This document shows, piece by piece, positions 32,914 to 41,674 of a stretch of DNA of 64,000 bases (position 1 is the stretch's first letter; each line of letters opens with the position of its first letter). A model generated the notes under the pieces. It ran no database searches and had not been told where the DNA came from. It saw nothing but the letters and a program-made list of their open reading frames with translations. The DNA is taken from positions 1-64,000 of the forward strand of contig JAZRVT010000034.1 in assembly GCA_045599325.1 (NCBI GenBank). Direction: 5' to 3'. The stretch is from Cacconaster sp045599325 (GTDB lineage Bacteria > Bacteroidota > Bacteroidia > Bacteroidales > UBA932). A program made the translations under genes and the position numbers.

Positions 32914-33828
32914 TTATTTGAATGTCAGTGTTCCTCCGTTCTCATCGACCTTGAGCTCCACTTCCCTGCCCATATAGAGGCTGTAGTTAGGATGCTCGTG
33001 GCCGCAAGGGAATCCGAAGAGGACCGGAACGTTGAGTCTGTCTGTATATTCACGGATAAGCTCGTACGGAGCGCGCTCCCATACATCCACTCCGTGGACA
33101 TCGGTGAAATGGCCTACGATGACACCTTTGGCGCGGCCGAGTATGCCGTTCTGCTCGAGAGTGAGGAGCATTCTGTCAATGTTGAGCATCCTCTCGTCGA
33201 TATCCTCGATGACAAGGATAGAGGACTCCCTGAGCTGATTGCCCCAAGGAGTGCCGAGGGTGCTCTGGAAGAGACAGAGATTTCCTCCCACAAGCCTTCC
33301 GGAGGCAGTGCCCAGGCGGCTGAAAGGGTGCGGGTCCGAGTGGTATGACTTCACCTTGCCGAAGAGAGCGTCGTGAAGATACTGCCGGGAGACATCGGAC
33401 GGACCGTCATCCAGGAAAGAGCAAGGCATCTCGCCGAGGATGGACTCGATGCCGAGAGTCCTGAAGGCAGCGTGGAAGATAGTGATGTCGCTGTAGCCCA
33501 CAATCCACTTCGGGTATTTTGCAAAGAGGGAGAGGTCCATTTTGGAGACAGTCCTCATAGAGCCGTAGCCTCCCCTGAAGGAGATGACAGCCTTGACCTC
33601 AGGATCCTTGAGAGCCTTCTCTATATCGGCAACACGGTCTTCGTCTTTGCCGGCGAACTCACCGGGGATGTAGTCGAAGAGGTGCTCCCCCTGCTTGACC
33701 TTTAGACCCCACGATTCAAAAACCTGCAGCCACTCCTTTTCGCGGCCGCTTGCAGGGCTGGAAGCCATAGACACCATTGCTATGGTGTCACCTTCCTTGA
33801 GAAATTCTGGACGTATGAATTTTTTCAT
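32914..33828 (-). CDS. ldcA: LD-carboxypeptidase (peptidase family S66)
   Basis: A 304-residue cytoplasmic peptidase that trims the terminal D-Ala from muramyl tetrapeptides. Motifs: 'LKEGDTIAMVSMASS', 'AVISFRGGYGSMR', and 'IVGYSDITIFHAAF' with the catalytic Ser after GY. The C-terminal half has the Glu and His of the triad ('LVIEDIDERMLNIDRML', 'VGHFTDV'). It is co-transcribed with namZ, consistent with a muropeptide-recycling pair. Confidence 0.93.
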   Translation of the reverse strand: MKKFIRPEFLKEGDTIAMVSMASSPASGREKEWLQVFESWGLKVKQGEHLFDYIPGEFAGKDEDRVADIEKALKDPEVKAVISFRGGYGSMRTVSKMDLSLFAKYPKWIVGYSDITIFHAAFRTLGIESILGEMPCSFLDDGPSDVSRQYLHDALFGKVKSYHSDPHPFSRLGTASGRLVGGNLCLFQSTLGTPWGNQLRESSILVIEDIDERMLNIDRMLLTLEQNGILGRAKGVIVGHFTDVHGVDVWERAPYELIREYTDRLNVPVLFGFPCGHEHPNYSLYMGREVELKVDENGGTLTFK

Positions 33829-33847
33829 ATCAAGTATATTGTTTCAA

Positions 33848-34339
33848 TTAACTCTTTTTCCACTCGCCCACCTCCATATCGTGGATGCGGCCTTCGTCAA
33901 TATGGAACCTGAGCGCAGTTCGCACAAGGTGGAACCCCTGCAGTCCTGCGGCGCCCGGGTTCAGTACAAGCATATTGTAATGCCTGTCGTTGACCACTTT
34001 CAGGATATGGGAATGGCCGCAGACGAAGATGTCGGGCCTGTGGGCTTCAATAAGCTGGAGGGCGTGCATATCATATCTGCCGGGGTAGCCCCCGATATGC
34101 ATCATAAGCACCTTCATCCCCTCAGCGTCGAAGACCTGCACCCTCGGGCAGAAGCCGCGGATGTCGTAGCCGTCGCAGTTGCCGTAGACACCGACGACAG
34201 GCTTGATGGTCACAATGTCGCTGTAGCAGTCCTCAGTACCGAAATCGCCTGCGTGCCACACGACATCCACCGGCGAGAGGAACTCGCGCAGCTTGCTGTC
34301 GAAATAGCCGTGGGTGTCGGAAAGGAGGCCTACGTACAT
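33848..34339 (-). CDS. YfcE/MJ0936-type metallophosphoesterase
   Basis: A 163-residue calcineurin-like phosphodiesterase with all motifs: 'GLLSDTHGY' (DxH), 'VWHAGDFG' (GD), 'VYGNCDGYD' (GN[H]D, with Cys in place of the usual His), 'LMMHIGGYPG' and 'FVCGHSHI' (GHxH). Small family members hydrolyse simple phosphodiesters, but the physiological substrate is usually unknown. It sits between a predicted membrane acyltransferase gene (3 bp upstream) and ldcA (19 bp downstream). Confidence 0.88.
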   Translation of the reverse strand: MYVGLLSDTHGYFDSKLREFLSPVDVVWHAGDFGTEDCYSDIVTIKPVVGVYGNCDGYDIRGFCPRVQVFDAEGMKVLMMHIGGYPGRYDMHALQLIEAHRPDIFVCGHSHILKVVNDRHYNMLVLNPGAAGLQGFHLVRTALRFHIDEGRIHDMEVGEWKKS

Positions 34340-34342
34340 CCG

Positions 34343-35518
34343 TCAGAGCTTGATGACAATCTTTTTCTTATAGAGCCACATCGCCATTCCCACAAAGATG
34401 GCAACCATACAGATGGCGTACATCAGTGAGGCGTACTCGTTGCTGCCGCCGAACACAGGGCAGCAGCAGTGCTGGTAGAACCAGCTGAGGCAGTTGGTCT
34501 CCTTGCCGTCGGCACCGGTCCAGTGGATCATACGGCCGAGGACCTTCACGAAGAGGCCGGCCATCACGAATGCGAAGAGAGGGTTCATGCCCATCGCCTT
34601 GAACGGAGTGAAGAGCTTCCCGTGGCCCTTGATGTCGATGAAGTAGATGAAGAAAGCGAGGCAGAGGATTGCCCAGCCGCCTGCATAAAGGACATAGGAG
34701 CCTGTCCAGAGCGGCTTGCTGATTGGAAGCCAGATGCTCCAGATGCAGCTCAGCGCAAGGCAGATCGCCGCGATTGTATAGAGTTTTGCGACTACATCTA
34801 TCTTCTGCTCGGTCTGGCGGATGGTCAGGCCGATGAAATAGCCGAGGAGCACTGTGCCGGCACCGGAAATCGCTCCGAGGAGTCCTTCAGGGTCGAACGG
34901 AATGCCGTAGCCGTGGTACACGTGGTTCTCGCCGAGGAGGGAGACATCTATCTTGCCGGCAATGTTGCCTTCGAGGGTCGACCAGCCTGGTTCTGAGCCG
35001 AAGATATAGAGCAGCAGCCAGTGGAGGCAGGTCACAGCGGCGATGCCGATGAGTATTCTCTTTGGTTTCTTGAGCCAGAGCGCCAGGAATCCGCCGAGGA
35101 TGTAGCACATTGCAATGCGCTGGAGCACTCCGAAGATGCGTATGTTCTGCAGCCAGTAGAGCCAGTTCTGCCCGAAGCTCCAGGACGGGTCGTGAGGCGT
35201 GGTCGGATAGAACGGGAACATATTGAGGCCGAGACCGACAAGGAAAATCAGGATTCCGCGCTTGACGAGCTTGAGACTGCTCTTCTTGTTCAGAGAGTCA
35301 CCATATTTGGCGAAGGAGAACGCCATGGCCACTCCCACGCAGAAAAGGAAGAACGGGAATACGAGGTCAGTCGGAGTACAGCCTGTCCACGGCGCGTGGC
35401 GGAGAGGCGGGAAAATGTGACTCCAGGTTCCGGGATTGTTGACAAGGATCATCCCGGCGACAGTCATTCCCCTGAGCACGTCAAGGGCGACATATCTTTG
35501 AGTTGCAGTCTGTGCCAT
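34343..35518 (-). CDS. HGSNAT-like/DUF5009 membrane acyltransferase
   Basis: A 391-residue protein with about ten to eleven membrane helices. It belongs to the heparan-alpha-glucosaminide N-acetyltransferase-like group ('YVALDVLRGMTVAGMILVNNPG', 'CTPTDLVFPFFLFCVGVAMAFSF', 'LGVLQRIAMCY'-like 'GVLQRIAMCYILGGF'). Members move an acetyl group from cytoplasmic acetyl-CoA to an amino sugar across the membrane. The neighbours ldcA and namZ suggest an amino-sugar or cell-wall sugar substrate; this is inference. First gene of a four-gene minus-strand operon ending at 31733. Confidence 0.85.
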   Translation of the reverse strand: MAQTATQRYVALDVLRGMTVAGMILVNNPGTWSHIFPPLRHAPWTGCTPTDLVFPFFLFCVGVAMAFSFAKYGDSLNKKSSLKLVKRGILIFLVGLGLNMFPFYPTTPHDPSWSFGQNWLYWLQNIRIFGVLQRIAMCYILGGFLALWLKKPKRILIGIAAVTCLHWLLLYIFGSEPGWSTLEGNIAGKIDVSLLGENHVYHGYGIPFDPEGLLGAISGAGTVLLGYFIGLTIRQTEQKIDVVAKLYTIAAICLALSCIWSIWLPISKPLWTGSYVLYAGGWAILCLAFFIYFIDIKGHGKLFTPFKAMGMNPLFAFVMAGLFVKVLGRMIHWTGADGKETNCLSWFYQHCCCPVFGGSNEYASLMYAICMVAIFVGMAMWLYKKKIVIKL

Positions 35519-35539
35519 ACGTTTGGTTTTAGATATCTA

Positions 35540-35547
35540 CAAAAATA
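35540..35547 (-). promoter_or_regulatory. -7 box of the acyltransferase-MPE-ldcA-namZ operon
   Basis: TATTTTTG on the minus strand, 21 bp upstream of ATG 35518. It is divergent from the rsmE box 14 bp away. Confidence 0.55.
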
Positions 35548-35560
35548 GGCAAAAATCCGC

Positions 35561-35568
35561 TATCTTTG
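35561..35568 (+). promoter_or_regulatory. -7 box of rsmE
   Basis: TATCTTTG ends only 5 bp before ATG 35574, implying a leaderless or near-leaderless mRNA and excluding farther upstream starts. Confidence 0.65.
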
Positions 35569-35573
35569 TCCCT

Positions 35574-36302
35574 ATGGAACTCTTTTACTCCAAAAATATC
35601 TCAGCAGGCGCGACAGTCCTCGACAGTGAAGAATCCGCTCACTGCATAAAAGTGCTCCGCCACCGCAAGGGCGACTCCATAAACATAGTGGACGGCCACG
35701 GAATGCTCTTCCGCTGCACAATCACTGAAGCCGACCCTAAAGGAGTGGGATTCCGCATCGACGAGGCAGTCGAAAACTACGGTTCGCACAACTACCGGCT
35801 CCATATGGCGGTGGCTCCTCCGAAGAACATCGACCGTTTCGAATGGTTTGCAGAGAAGGTCACTGAAATCGGCGTGGACTGCATCACCCCGCTCTTCGGG
35901 GATTATTCCGAGAGGAAAGTGTTCAAGCCTGAGCGCGTGGAGAGGATTCTGATCTCCGCAGCCAAACAGTCGCACAAAGGAACGATACCGGAGCTTCGCC
36001 CGGCAGCGGATGTGAAGGAGTTCCTGGAGGCGGAGAGCGGCAACGACGGAACCAGGCTGATCTGCTACTGCGACGAGGTCGGGAGCCTGGGAGCCGTGAA
36101 GAAGAGCATCAGTGAAGTCCTTCCTCAAGGCACGGCGGAGCCCGTAACGGTTATGATAGGCCCGGAAGGCGATTTCTCCCGCAGCGAGATTGCACTCGCC
36201 GTTGAGAAAGGATGGCAGCCTGTATCCCTCGGCGACAGCCGCCTCAGAATAGAGACAGCCGCGATTGTCGCCGCAACGGCAGTTTACATAAAGAATCTTT
36301 AA
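35574..36302 (+). CDS. rsmE: 16S rRNA (uracil1498-N3)-methyltransferase
   Basis: A 242-residue SPOUT methyltransferase that methylates U1498 of 16S rRNA using SAM. An N-terminal PUA-like domain ('HCIKVLRHRKGDSINIVDG') is followed by the trefoil-knot domain: 'ITPLFGDYSERK', 'RILISAAKQSHKG' (usually A-x-Q-S), 'MIGPEGDFSRSE' and 'VSLGDSRLRIETAAIVA'. The start at 35574 is fixed by the -7 box 5 bp upstream. It is followed by holA after 13 bp. Confidence 0.95.
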   Translation: MELFYSKNISAGATVLDSEESAHCIKVLRHRKGDSINIVDGHGMLFRCTITEADPKGVGFRIDEAVENYGSHNYRLHMAVAPPKNIDRFEWFAEKVTEIGVDCITPLFGDYSERKVFKPERVERILISAAKQSHKGTIPELRPAADVKEFLEAESGNDGTRLICYCDEVGSLGAVKKSISEVLPQGTAEPVTVMIGPEGDFSRSEIALAVEKGWQPVSLGDSRLRIETAAIVAATAVYIKNL

Positions 36303-36315
36303 CACACGGAAAGAT

Positions 36316-37380
36316 ATGGCAAAGGGCAGCACCACAGACACCGTCCAGGAGTTCAAGAGGATCCGCAACGAGATATTGCAGGGGGACATCAAGCCCTTCT
36401 ACCTCCTTTTCGGCAAGGAGCACTATTACATCGAAGAGCTGTGCAGGCTCCTGCTGGAGAAGACAGTCCCTGAGGAGGAGCGCGATTTCGGCCAGCTGGT
36501 CTTCTACGGTGCCGACACCACCGCCGAGCAGGTGGTCAGTGCGGCGCGCCAGTATCCGATGATGATCTCCCGCCAGATTGTAGTCCTCAAGGAGGCGCAG
36601 ATGATGCGCCGTGTGGAGGACATCGGAGTCTACTTCGAGGGTGTGATGCCCACCACTGTGCTCGTGGTCTGCTACAAGACCGTCAACGACATATCCAAGA
36701 GCGGGAAGAACATAGACAAGAGGACCGCATTCTACAAGCAGGCCCTGAAAACCGGGGTGGTCTTCGAGTCGAACCAGATCCAGGACTACAAGATGGCCAA
36801 GGCCATCGAAGGATTTGCAGCTGAAAAGGGTCTTTCCATCGACCCTGACGCTGCGGAGCTGCTGGCAGAGGCCACCGGAGTCAATATGGAGAAGGTGGCG
36901 CTCGAAATCGGGAAACTGCTCAAGCTCCTGCCTGAAGGCTCTGTCAGGATAACTGCGAAGGATATCGAGGAGAATGTTGGGATGAGCCGCGACTACTCTG
37001 CTTTCGAGCTCTCCAAAGCGCTCTCCTACAAGAATCCGGAGAAGGTGTTCCGCATCGTGAAGTTCCTCTCCGAGTCCTCGAAGAGGTTCCCGCTGGTCGT
37101 CACGATGGCAGCTCTCTCAAGCCACTTCATGAAACTGCTGCGCTTCCACGCGCTGCTGCAGTCCGGAGTCCAGCGCCGTGAGGTCCTCGCACAGCTCGGC
37201 ATCAACCCGTACTTTGCAGGGGAATACGACACTGCTCTCCGCAACTATCCTCTCAAGTCCACCATCAAGGTCATCGCCCTTCTGAAGGACTACGACCAGA
37301 GGTCCAAGAGCAACCGCCGCGGCGAAGCCTCCGACGGAGACCTCCTCACAGAACTTGTATCAAAGATTCTCGCCTGCTAG
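36316..37380 (+). CDS. holA: DNA polymerase III subunit delta
   Basis: A 354-residue clamp-loader delta subunit, which opens the beta sliding clamp. N-terminal signature 'KPFYLLFGKEHYYIEELCRLLL', the middle 'AAEKGLSIDPDAAELLAEATG' and 'LALEIGKL'-like 'VALEIGKLLKLLPEG', and 'ENVGMSRDYSAFELSKAL', are typical. C-terminal helical collar domain. Its TAG interlocks with the stop of the convergent HSDR_N gene on CTAG (37377-37380). Confidence 0.93.
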   Translation: MAKGSTTDTVQEFKRIRNEILQGDIKPFYLLFGKEHYYIEELCRLLLEKTVPEEERDFGQLVFYGADTTAEQVVSAARQYPMMISRQIVVLKEAQMMRRVEDIGVYFEGVMPTTVLVVCYKTVNDISKSGKNIDKRTAFYKQALKTGVVFESNQIQDYKMAKAIEGFAAEKGLSIDPDAAELLAEATGVNMEKVALEIGKLLKLLPEGSVRITAKDIEENVGMSRDYSAFELSKALSYKNPEKVFRIVKFLSESSKRFPLVVTMAALSSHFMKLLRFHALLQSGVQRREVLAQLGINPYFAGEYDTALRNYPLKSTIKVIALLKDYDQRSKSNRRGEASDGDLLTELVSKILAC

Positions 37381-37763
37381 AATCCCAGCGCAGGCATCCC
37401 GCTCAGAAACTCATACCCCCCTTCGGAGGAGGCCCCCAGAACGTGCGTCTTAAAGCCGTTGGTTATGAGGATATACTTGACTTTCAGCACTCTGGTATAG
37501 CGCACAACCTGGTCAATGACTTTGCTGGAGAGAGTCACAGAAGGGGCCTTGCACTCCACCAGCATCAGCGGGGCGAGTGTGCGGTCGAACACCAGGATGT
37601 CCGCCCTGAACTGGCGCCTGTTGTATTCAAAGGGATACTCGCTTTCCATAAGGGTGACAGGAACGCCGGCCGTGTCGCGCAGCCAGGCTATGACGGACTG
37701 TCTCACCTCCTCCTCAGGGGTGAGGGTCACGTTCTTCTTGCGCAGGGGATCGAAAACCTCCAT
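37377..37763 (-). CDS. HSDR_N-type PD-(D/E)XK nuclease-domain protein
   Basis: A 128-residue stand-alone version of the type I restriction enzyme R-subunit N-terminal domain. Catalytic motif: 'RADILVFD' (Asp) then 'LMLVECKAPSVTL' (E-x-K), with a conserved Glu in the preceding helix. This short protein is regularly found opposite holA in Bacteroidota and is probably not a restriction enzyme. Its role is unknown; a general DNA-repair nuclease is possible. It shares a TGATG junction with the upstream gene and a CTAG with holA. Confidence 0.85.
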   Translation of the reverse strand: MEVFDPLRKKNVTLTPEEEVRQSVIAWLRDTAGVPVTLMESEYPFEYNRRQFRADILVFDRTLAPLMLVECKAPSVTLSSKVIDQVVRYTRVLKVKYILITNGFKTHVLGASSEGGYEFLSGMPALGF

Positions 37764-38239
37764 CAGAACTGCCGGATGATGACTCCCACCTTCTGGAACT
37801 CGTTCCAGAGCCAGAGACGTCCATCGGAAACCTCTATTACGCCGAGCTTCACAATCAGTGTTGTCTCCTCACCGTCCTCGACCCTGTAATCCACAGTGCA
37901 GACGCACTCGTCGCCCACCTTGGAAGGTGTCATATCAGAGAAAAGTATATGGCAGAACCTTCTCTGGTCGTCGCTCTGGATGCGGTAAGTCCTGCGCTGG
38001 CTGTTGACTGCCTTCTGGCAGGTTTCAGCATCATAGACGAAAGAGCCGGCGCCTTTCATATAGAGCCCCTCCTCGGCGGCAGCCTCGAAACTCTTCCTTT
38101 CAGCAGACTTTGTCTCGACCACTGGAGGTGCGGGCTGCTCAGGTTCAGGCTCCGGACAGGATACTGCTGTGGAAACGACCGTGACCAGCGCCACAGCCAT
38201 CATCCTAAACACTGATATTATGCTCTTTCTACTTGTCAT
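37763..38239 (-). CDS. Hypothetical lipoprotein
   Basis: A 158-residue protein. The signal ends in a lipobox-like 'VSTAVSC' (Cys ~28) followed by a Pro/Glu-rich linker ('PEPEPEQPAPPVVE'). The mature domain (~45-158) is mixed alpha/beta with several aromatic residues and ends 'WNEFQKVGVIIRQF'. Similar FKBP-like or DUF-type exported proteins occur in Bacteroidales, but I do not recognise a family. It overlaps the upstream M6 protease by 11 bp and the downstream nuclease-domain gene by one base. Confidence 0.75.
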   Translation of the reverse strand: MTSRKSIISVFRMMAVALVTVVSTAVSCPEPEPEQPAPPVVETKSAERKSFEAAAEEGLYMKGAGSFVYDAETCQKAVNSQRRTYRIQSDDQRRFCHILFSDMTPSKVGDECVCTVDYRVEDGEETTLIVKLGVIEVSDGRLWLWNEFQKVGVIIRQF

Positions 38240-40232
38240 CGTCCACTTTCATAATCTTTGTGAGAGTCTCCACGGAGCCGTCAGCATAACGGACTGTCGC
38301 TGTTACAGTATGGCTGCCCGCACTGCAGCGGTACATTCCATCCCAGCAGGCCTCGCCGTCAACGGTCCAGGAGACGGAGGCATCCTTCTCCGTCAGGTTG
38401 AGCACTGTCAGCTGCAGCTCCTCGCCGGCCCGGTGACCGGCATTCATTCCGCCGATCAGAGGGAAGTCGCTCAAACGCTCGATGGCCTTGAATTCAACCC
38501 GGCAGCGCTTGCCGGCCACATCCCAGTTCCTGAAGAATATATCGCACCAGTACTCCTCGCCAGGAATCAGGCCGGTGATGGTGTAACTTCCGCCATTGCC
38601 CGCATCCGCTGTTTCAGGAGGCAGGACACTGTTCTTCGCCCCCCAGCTGATCTGCCAGGAACCTGAAGCTTTCCTGTCGGAGGAGTCCCAGCAGACAAGC
38701 GCGCTTGTCTGGCCCGGGGTGACGGAGAATCCTGTGACATACGGCAGATTCCAGCCGTTGTCGAGAGTCACAGTACATTCAAATCCTTCCGCGCCCCTGT
38801 TCAGGTCGGCGAGGCCGTACCCCACTCCAACAGCGGACCATCCTTTCAGAGGAAAACTTTCTGAAGAATGGATTGCGGTCACATTGCCGGGACCGGGGAA
38901 GAAGGCATCGGCGGCGGAAACCGCAATCGAGCCCGTTGAAGCAGAAACTGGATATATGCAGGGGTGCGAGGCGCAGGCATTCACTGCGTTTGTGCTCCAG
39001 CGCTGCTTTGCGCTCATCGATCCGGCAGCATTGGCGCTCTTGTCAAGATGGTATATGACAAGCCCGGTGCCTCCTATATGCTCGTCCCACTTGCTGCCGT
39101 CCCTGTATTCAATGAAGAAGCGTTCTCCCGATACGGAGGTGGCGAAAAACGGTGCTGCCAGCGCAGTCTGGACCGGCATCAGGGTCAAAGGGCCCTCGCG
39201 CCTGATCTGGCTTGCCGCAGCGATGCCGAGCATCTGCCTCTCAACTATATTGAGATACGGCGGAGTGCGTCCGTCATTGTTATAGTTGCCGCAATCCATT
39301 ATGGAGAGCGTTCCGCAGAGGCCGGTGGAGTATCCCTCCACATCATCGTTCACGTCATACATATCCTTGAGACCGAGGAAGTGGCAGTATTCGTGGCAGA
39401 TGGTGCCTATGCCTGCAAAGGTGTAGCCGGCCGGGCCGGAGTATTCCGAATAGAGGGAGAAGTTCGAGATTCTGACGCCGTCGAAGCCCAGCTGCATATC
39501 GGAGACATTCCAGGACTGAGGCCAGATGCAGCTGTCCCCGCCGCCCTCGGCCTCATTGTGGCCGGCGAAGATGAGGAGCACATTGTCCACAGCTCCGTCC
39601 CTGTCGAAATCGTAGTTTGCGAAATTGACACCCTGCGCGTCAGCGGCGGCACAGGCGTGGGCCACCAGCATCTTGATGTTGGCATCAGTCACACCCTGCG
39701 CATTCTCGCCGTAGAAGCGGGCTTCATAAGGCACGGTCACAGGACTGCATACGTCGAAGGTGAAATTGCAGAAGTCGCCGAGGTTGTCGCGGAAATAGTC
39801 GCGAACGCTTCCCGTGGCTCCGTTCTCGCTGTAGTTCTGCTGGTTGAAGAGGTTGTAGATTGCCTGGCGTGCGGAAGGCACCGTGAACTTCCTGTCCGGG
39901 AACTGGACAGGTATCACTATGGTGCGCAGGTTGACCGCAGCCCTTGTCATTATCATCAGAGGGACGAGCCCTCCTTCTGGATTCAGTCCTTTCAGGGATG
40001 CCGCCTGCCTCGGTATCGAATCGGTGAAGCGGTAGAATCCGTCCGCATCCTGGCTCACGATGCGGCCGTCTGCGGTGGTCTTCCAGGCGCGGTTCTCATC
40101 GCCGTGCAGGCAGATTGTGATCTTCGTGCCGTCAGGCTGCGTCACAGTGACAGGATACGGGTAGGCCTTCACAGCAAAAAGCTGCTGTGAGAAGGCGCAG
40201 ATGAGCACGATTATTGCCAGTATCCTCTTCAT
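38229..40232 (-). CDS. M6 family metalloprotease
   Basis: A 667-residue secreted zinc protease of the immune-inhibitor-A type. ATG 40232 gives a signal peptide ending 'QQLFA'; an earlier in-frame codon adds an unlikely prefix. A pro-region ('KITICLHGDENRAWKTTADG') precedes the catalytic domain, where the zinc site is 'GTICHEYCHFLGLKDMYD' (HExxH). Ca-binding-like 'DFDRDGAVDNVLLIFAGH' lies before it. The C-terminal part (~520-667) has fibronectin/Ig-like beta domains. It is expected to cleave extracellular proteins. No type IX sorting tail is evident. Confidence 0.9.
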   Translation of the reverse strand: MKRILAIIVLICAFSQQLFAVKAYPYPVTVTQPDGTKITICLHGDENRAWKTTADGRIVSQDADGFYRFTDSIPRQAASLKGLNPEGGLVPLMIMTRAAVNLRTIVIPVQFPDRKFTVPSARQAIYNLFNQQNYSENGATGSVRDYFRDNLGDFCNFTFDVCSPVTVPYEARFYGENAQGVTDANIKMLVAHACAAADAQGVNFANYDFDRDGAVDNVLLIFAGHNEAEGGGDSCIWPQSWNVSDMQLGFDGVRISNFSLYSEYSGPAGYTFAGIGTICHEYCHFLGLKDMYDVNDDVEGYSTGLCGTLSIMDCGNYNNDGRTPPYLNIVERQMLGIAAASQIRREGPLTLMPVQTALAAPFFATSVSGERFFIEYRDGSKWDEHIGGTGLVIYHLDKSANAAGSMSAKQRWSTNAVNACASHPCIYPVSASTGSIAVSAADAFFPGPGNVTAIHSSESFPLKGWSAVGVGYGLADLNRGAEGFECTVTLDNGWNLPYVTGFSVTPGQTSALVCWDSSDRKASGSWQISWGAKNSVLPPETADAGNGGSYTITGLIPGEEYWCDIFFRNWDVAGKRCRVEFKAIERLSDFPLIGGMNAGHRAGEELQLTVLNLTEKDASVSWTVDGEACWDGMYRCSAGSHTVTATVRYADGSVETLTKIMKVDDDK

Positions 40233-40291
40233 TATCTTTCCTGCAGAAAAGATAAAGTTAAGCAACTTTCCCGAACAGTCCAAATTTATCC

Positions 40292-40299
40292 TATCTTTG
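40292..40299 (+). promoter_or_regulatory. -7 box of the GT2 operon
   Basis: TATCTTTG ends 5 bp before ATG 40305, so the mRNA is near-leaderless. It is divergent from the M6 protease gene. Confidence 0.65.
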
Positions 40300-40304
40300 C
40301 ACTT

Positions 40305-41036
40305 ATGAACCGCCCTGAGAACTGCGCTTTCACCATCATCGTCCCTCTCTTCAACGAAAGGGAGAATCTGCCGAGGCTCGAGGAGAAGCTCTCTTCCTAT
40401 GCAGCCTCCTGCCCTGCCGGAAAGACCTGCGTTCTCTTTGTCGACGACGGTTCAACCGACGGCGGCGGGGAGCTCCTGGAGGAGATGTGCTCGCGCCACG
40501 GCTGCTTCCATTTTGTCAGATTCGCTGAAAACCGCGGGCTGAGCGCTGCCCTTAAGGCAGGTTTCGACCTCTGCAACTCTGAGTATGTGGGATATATCGA
40601 CGCTGACCTCCAGACCGACCCCGAAGACTTCAATCTGCTGCTTCCCTATGCATCCGATTTCGCGCTTGTCACCGGGATCCGCACCGAACGCCGGGACTCT
40701 TTCGTGAAGAAGGCCTCATCAAAGATAGCCAACGGCTGGCGCAGGATGATGACACACGACGGAGTGGCCGACACCGGCTGCCCGCTGAAAGTGCTGCAGG
40801 CCGGCTGCGCACGCAGGATTCCGATGTTCAAGGGAATGCACAGGTTCCTGCCCGCACTCGTCCAGATGGCCGGAGGCGAGGTGAAACAGGTTCCTGTCCG
40901 CCACTATCCGCGCATCGCCGGGAAGGCCAAATATCACCTCTTCAACCGTCTCTGGGGGCCTTTCATCGACTGCTTCGCATTCCGCTGGATGCGCAGCCGC
41001 TTCATTGACTACACCATCGAAAAGAGCGACTTCTGA
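40305..41036 (+). CDS. GT2 glycosyltransferase, DPM1-like
   Basis: A 243-residue GT-A glycosyltransferase. Donor-binding and metal motifs: 'IIVPLFNERENL', 'FVDDGSTDGGGELL', 'NRGLSAALKAGF', and 'YIDADLQTDPED' (DxD). It lacks C-terminal membrane helices, so it resembles soluble dolichol-phosphate-mannose synthase-like enzymes that load a sugar on polyprenyl phosphate. With the downstream LAB_N and ArnT-like genes it forms a three-gene unit for flipping and transferring a sugar to lipid A or another surface lipid. The next ORF starts at its stop (TGATGG). Confidence 0.9.
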   Translation: MNRPENCAFTIIVPLFNERENLPRLEEKLSSYAASCPAGKTCVLFVDDGSTDGGGELLEEMCSRHGCFHFVRFAENRGLSAALKAGFDLCNSEYVGYIDADLQTDPEDFNLLLPYASDFALVTGIRTERRDSFVKKASSKIANGWRRMMTHDGVADTGCPLKVLQAGCARRIPMFKGMHRFLPALVQMAGGEVKQVPVRHYPRIAGKAKYHLFNRLWGPFIDCFAFRWMRSRFIDYTIEKSDF

Positions 41037-41674
41037 TGGAAAGCAGCATCTGGGTCTATCTGCTCGGCCTCCTGGCACAGGCTCTCTTCTCGGCAAGAGT
41101 GCTTGTCCAGTGGTTCAAGTCCGAAAAGACGGGAAAGGTTGAGAATCCGACGCTGTTCTGGGTGCTGAGCCTTGTCGCATCACTCATCTTTTTCGCATAC
41201 GGCTCGCTGCGCAAGGACTTCCCGCTGATGCTCGGGCAGATACTGGGGTTCTATGTCTATATCTGGAACCTTGGGGCGAAGGGTGTCTGGCGGAGGTTCG
41301 GAGGATGGAGATTCCCTCTGGTGACACTGATATCACTGGTTCCCGCCGCCGCGTTCTGCGGACTGTCGCTCTCCTGGGAAAGCATCTCGCAGACCCTCTT
41401 CAGCAATGAGGGCATACCTCTCTGGCTTATGGTCTTCGGGTCTGTCGGCCAGGTCATCTTCTCGACCAGATTCCTCTACCAGTTCATCTTCTCCTCACGT
41501 CACGGAGAATCTTCACTCCCTCTCGGATTCTGGCTCATCAGTCTCATCGGCTCGGTTCTGATCCTCACCTACGGCATCATAAGGCTCGACCCGATAGTGA
41601 TCCTGGCCCAGTGCTTCGGACTGGCATCCTACATCAGAAATCTTGTTATATGGAAAAGAAGCAGACGCTCATAA
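41036..41674 (+). CDS. LAB_N-domain membrane protein (lipid-A-disaccharide synthase N-terminal domain)
   Basis: A 212-residue protein with about six helices built as two copies of the LAB_N unit: 'LLAQALFSARVLVQWFKSEK' in the first half and 'VGQVIFSTRFLYQFIFSSRH' in the second. Each is followed by 'P..FW..S...S' and a 'Y....D......Q..G...Y.RNL' ending. LAB_N proteins beside GT2 and ArnT-like genes are thought to assist lipid-linked sugar transport in the inner membrane; the exact role is unproven. Overlaps the ArnT gene by 25 bp. Confidence 0.88.
   Translation: MESSIWVYLLGLLAQALFSARVLVQWFKSEKTGKVENPTLFWVLSLVASLIFFAYGSLRKDFPLMLGQILGFYVYIWNLGAKGVWRRFGGWRFPLVTLISLVPAAAFCGLSLSWESISQTLFSNEGIPLWLMVFGSVGQVIFSTRFLYQFIFSSRHGESSLPLGFWLISLIGSVLILTYGIIRLDPIVILAQCFGLASYIRNLVIWKRSRRS

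Noticed and set aside
37377..37763. Restriction-modification system near holA
   Set aside because: Only a stand-alone HSDR_N-type domain is present, with no methylase or specificity subunit; a common Bacteroidota neighbour of holA, so not counted as defence.
38964..40190. A 408-codon plus-strand frame
   Set aside because: Antisense to the M6 protease, with no protein-like motifs.
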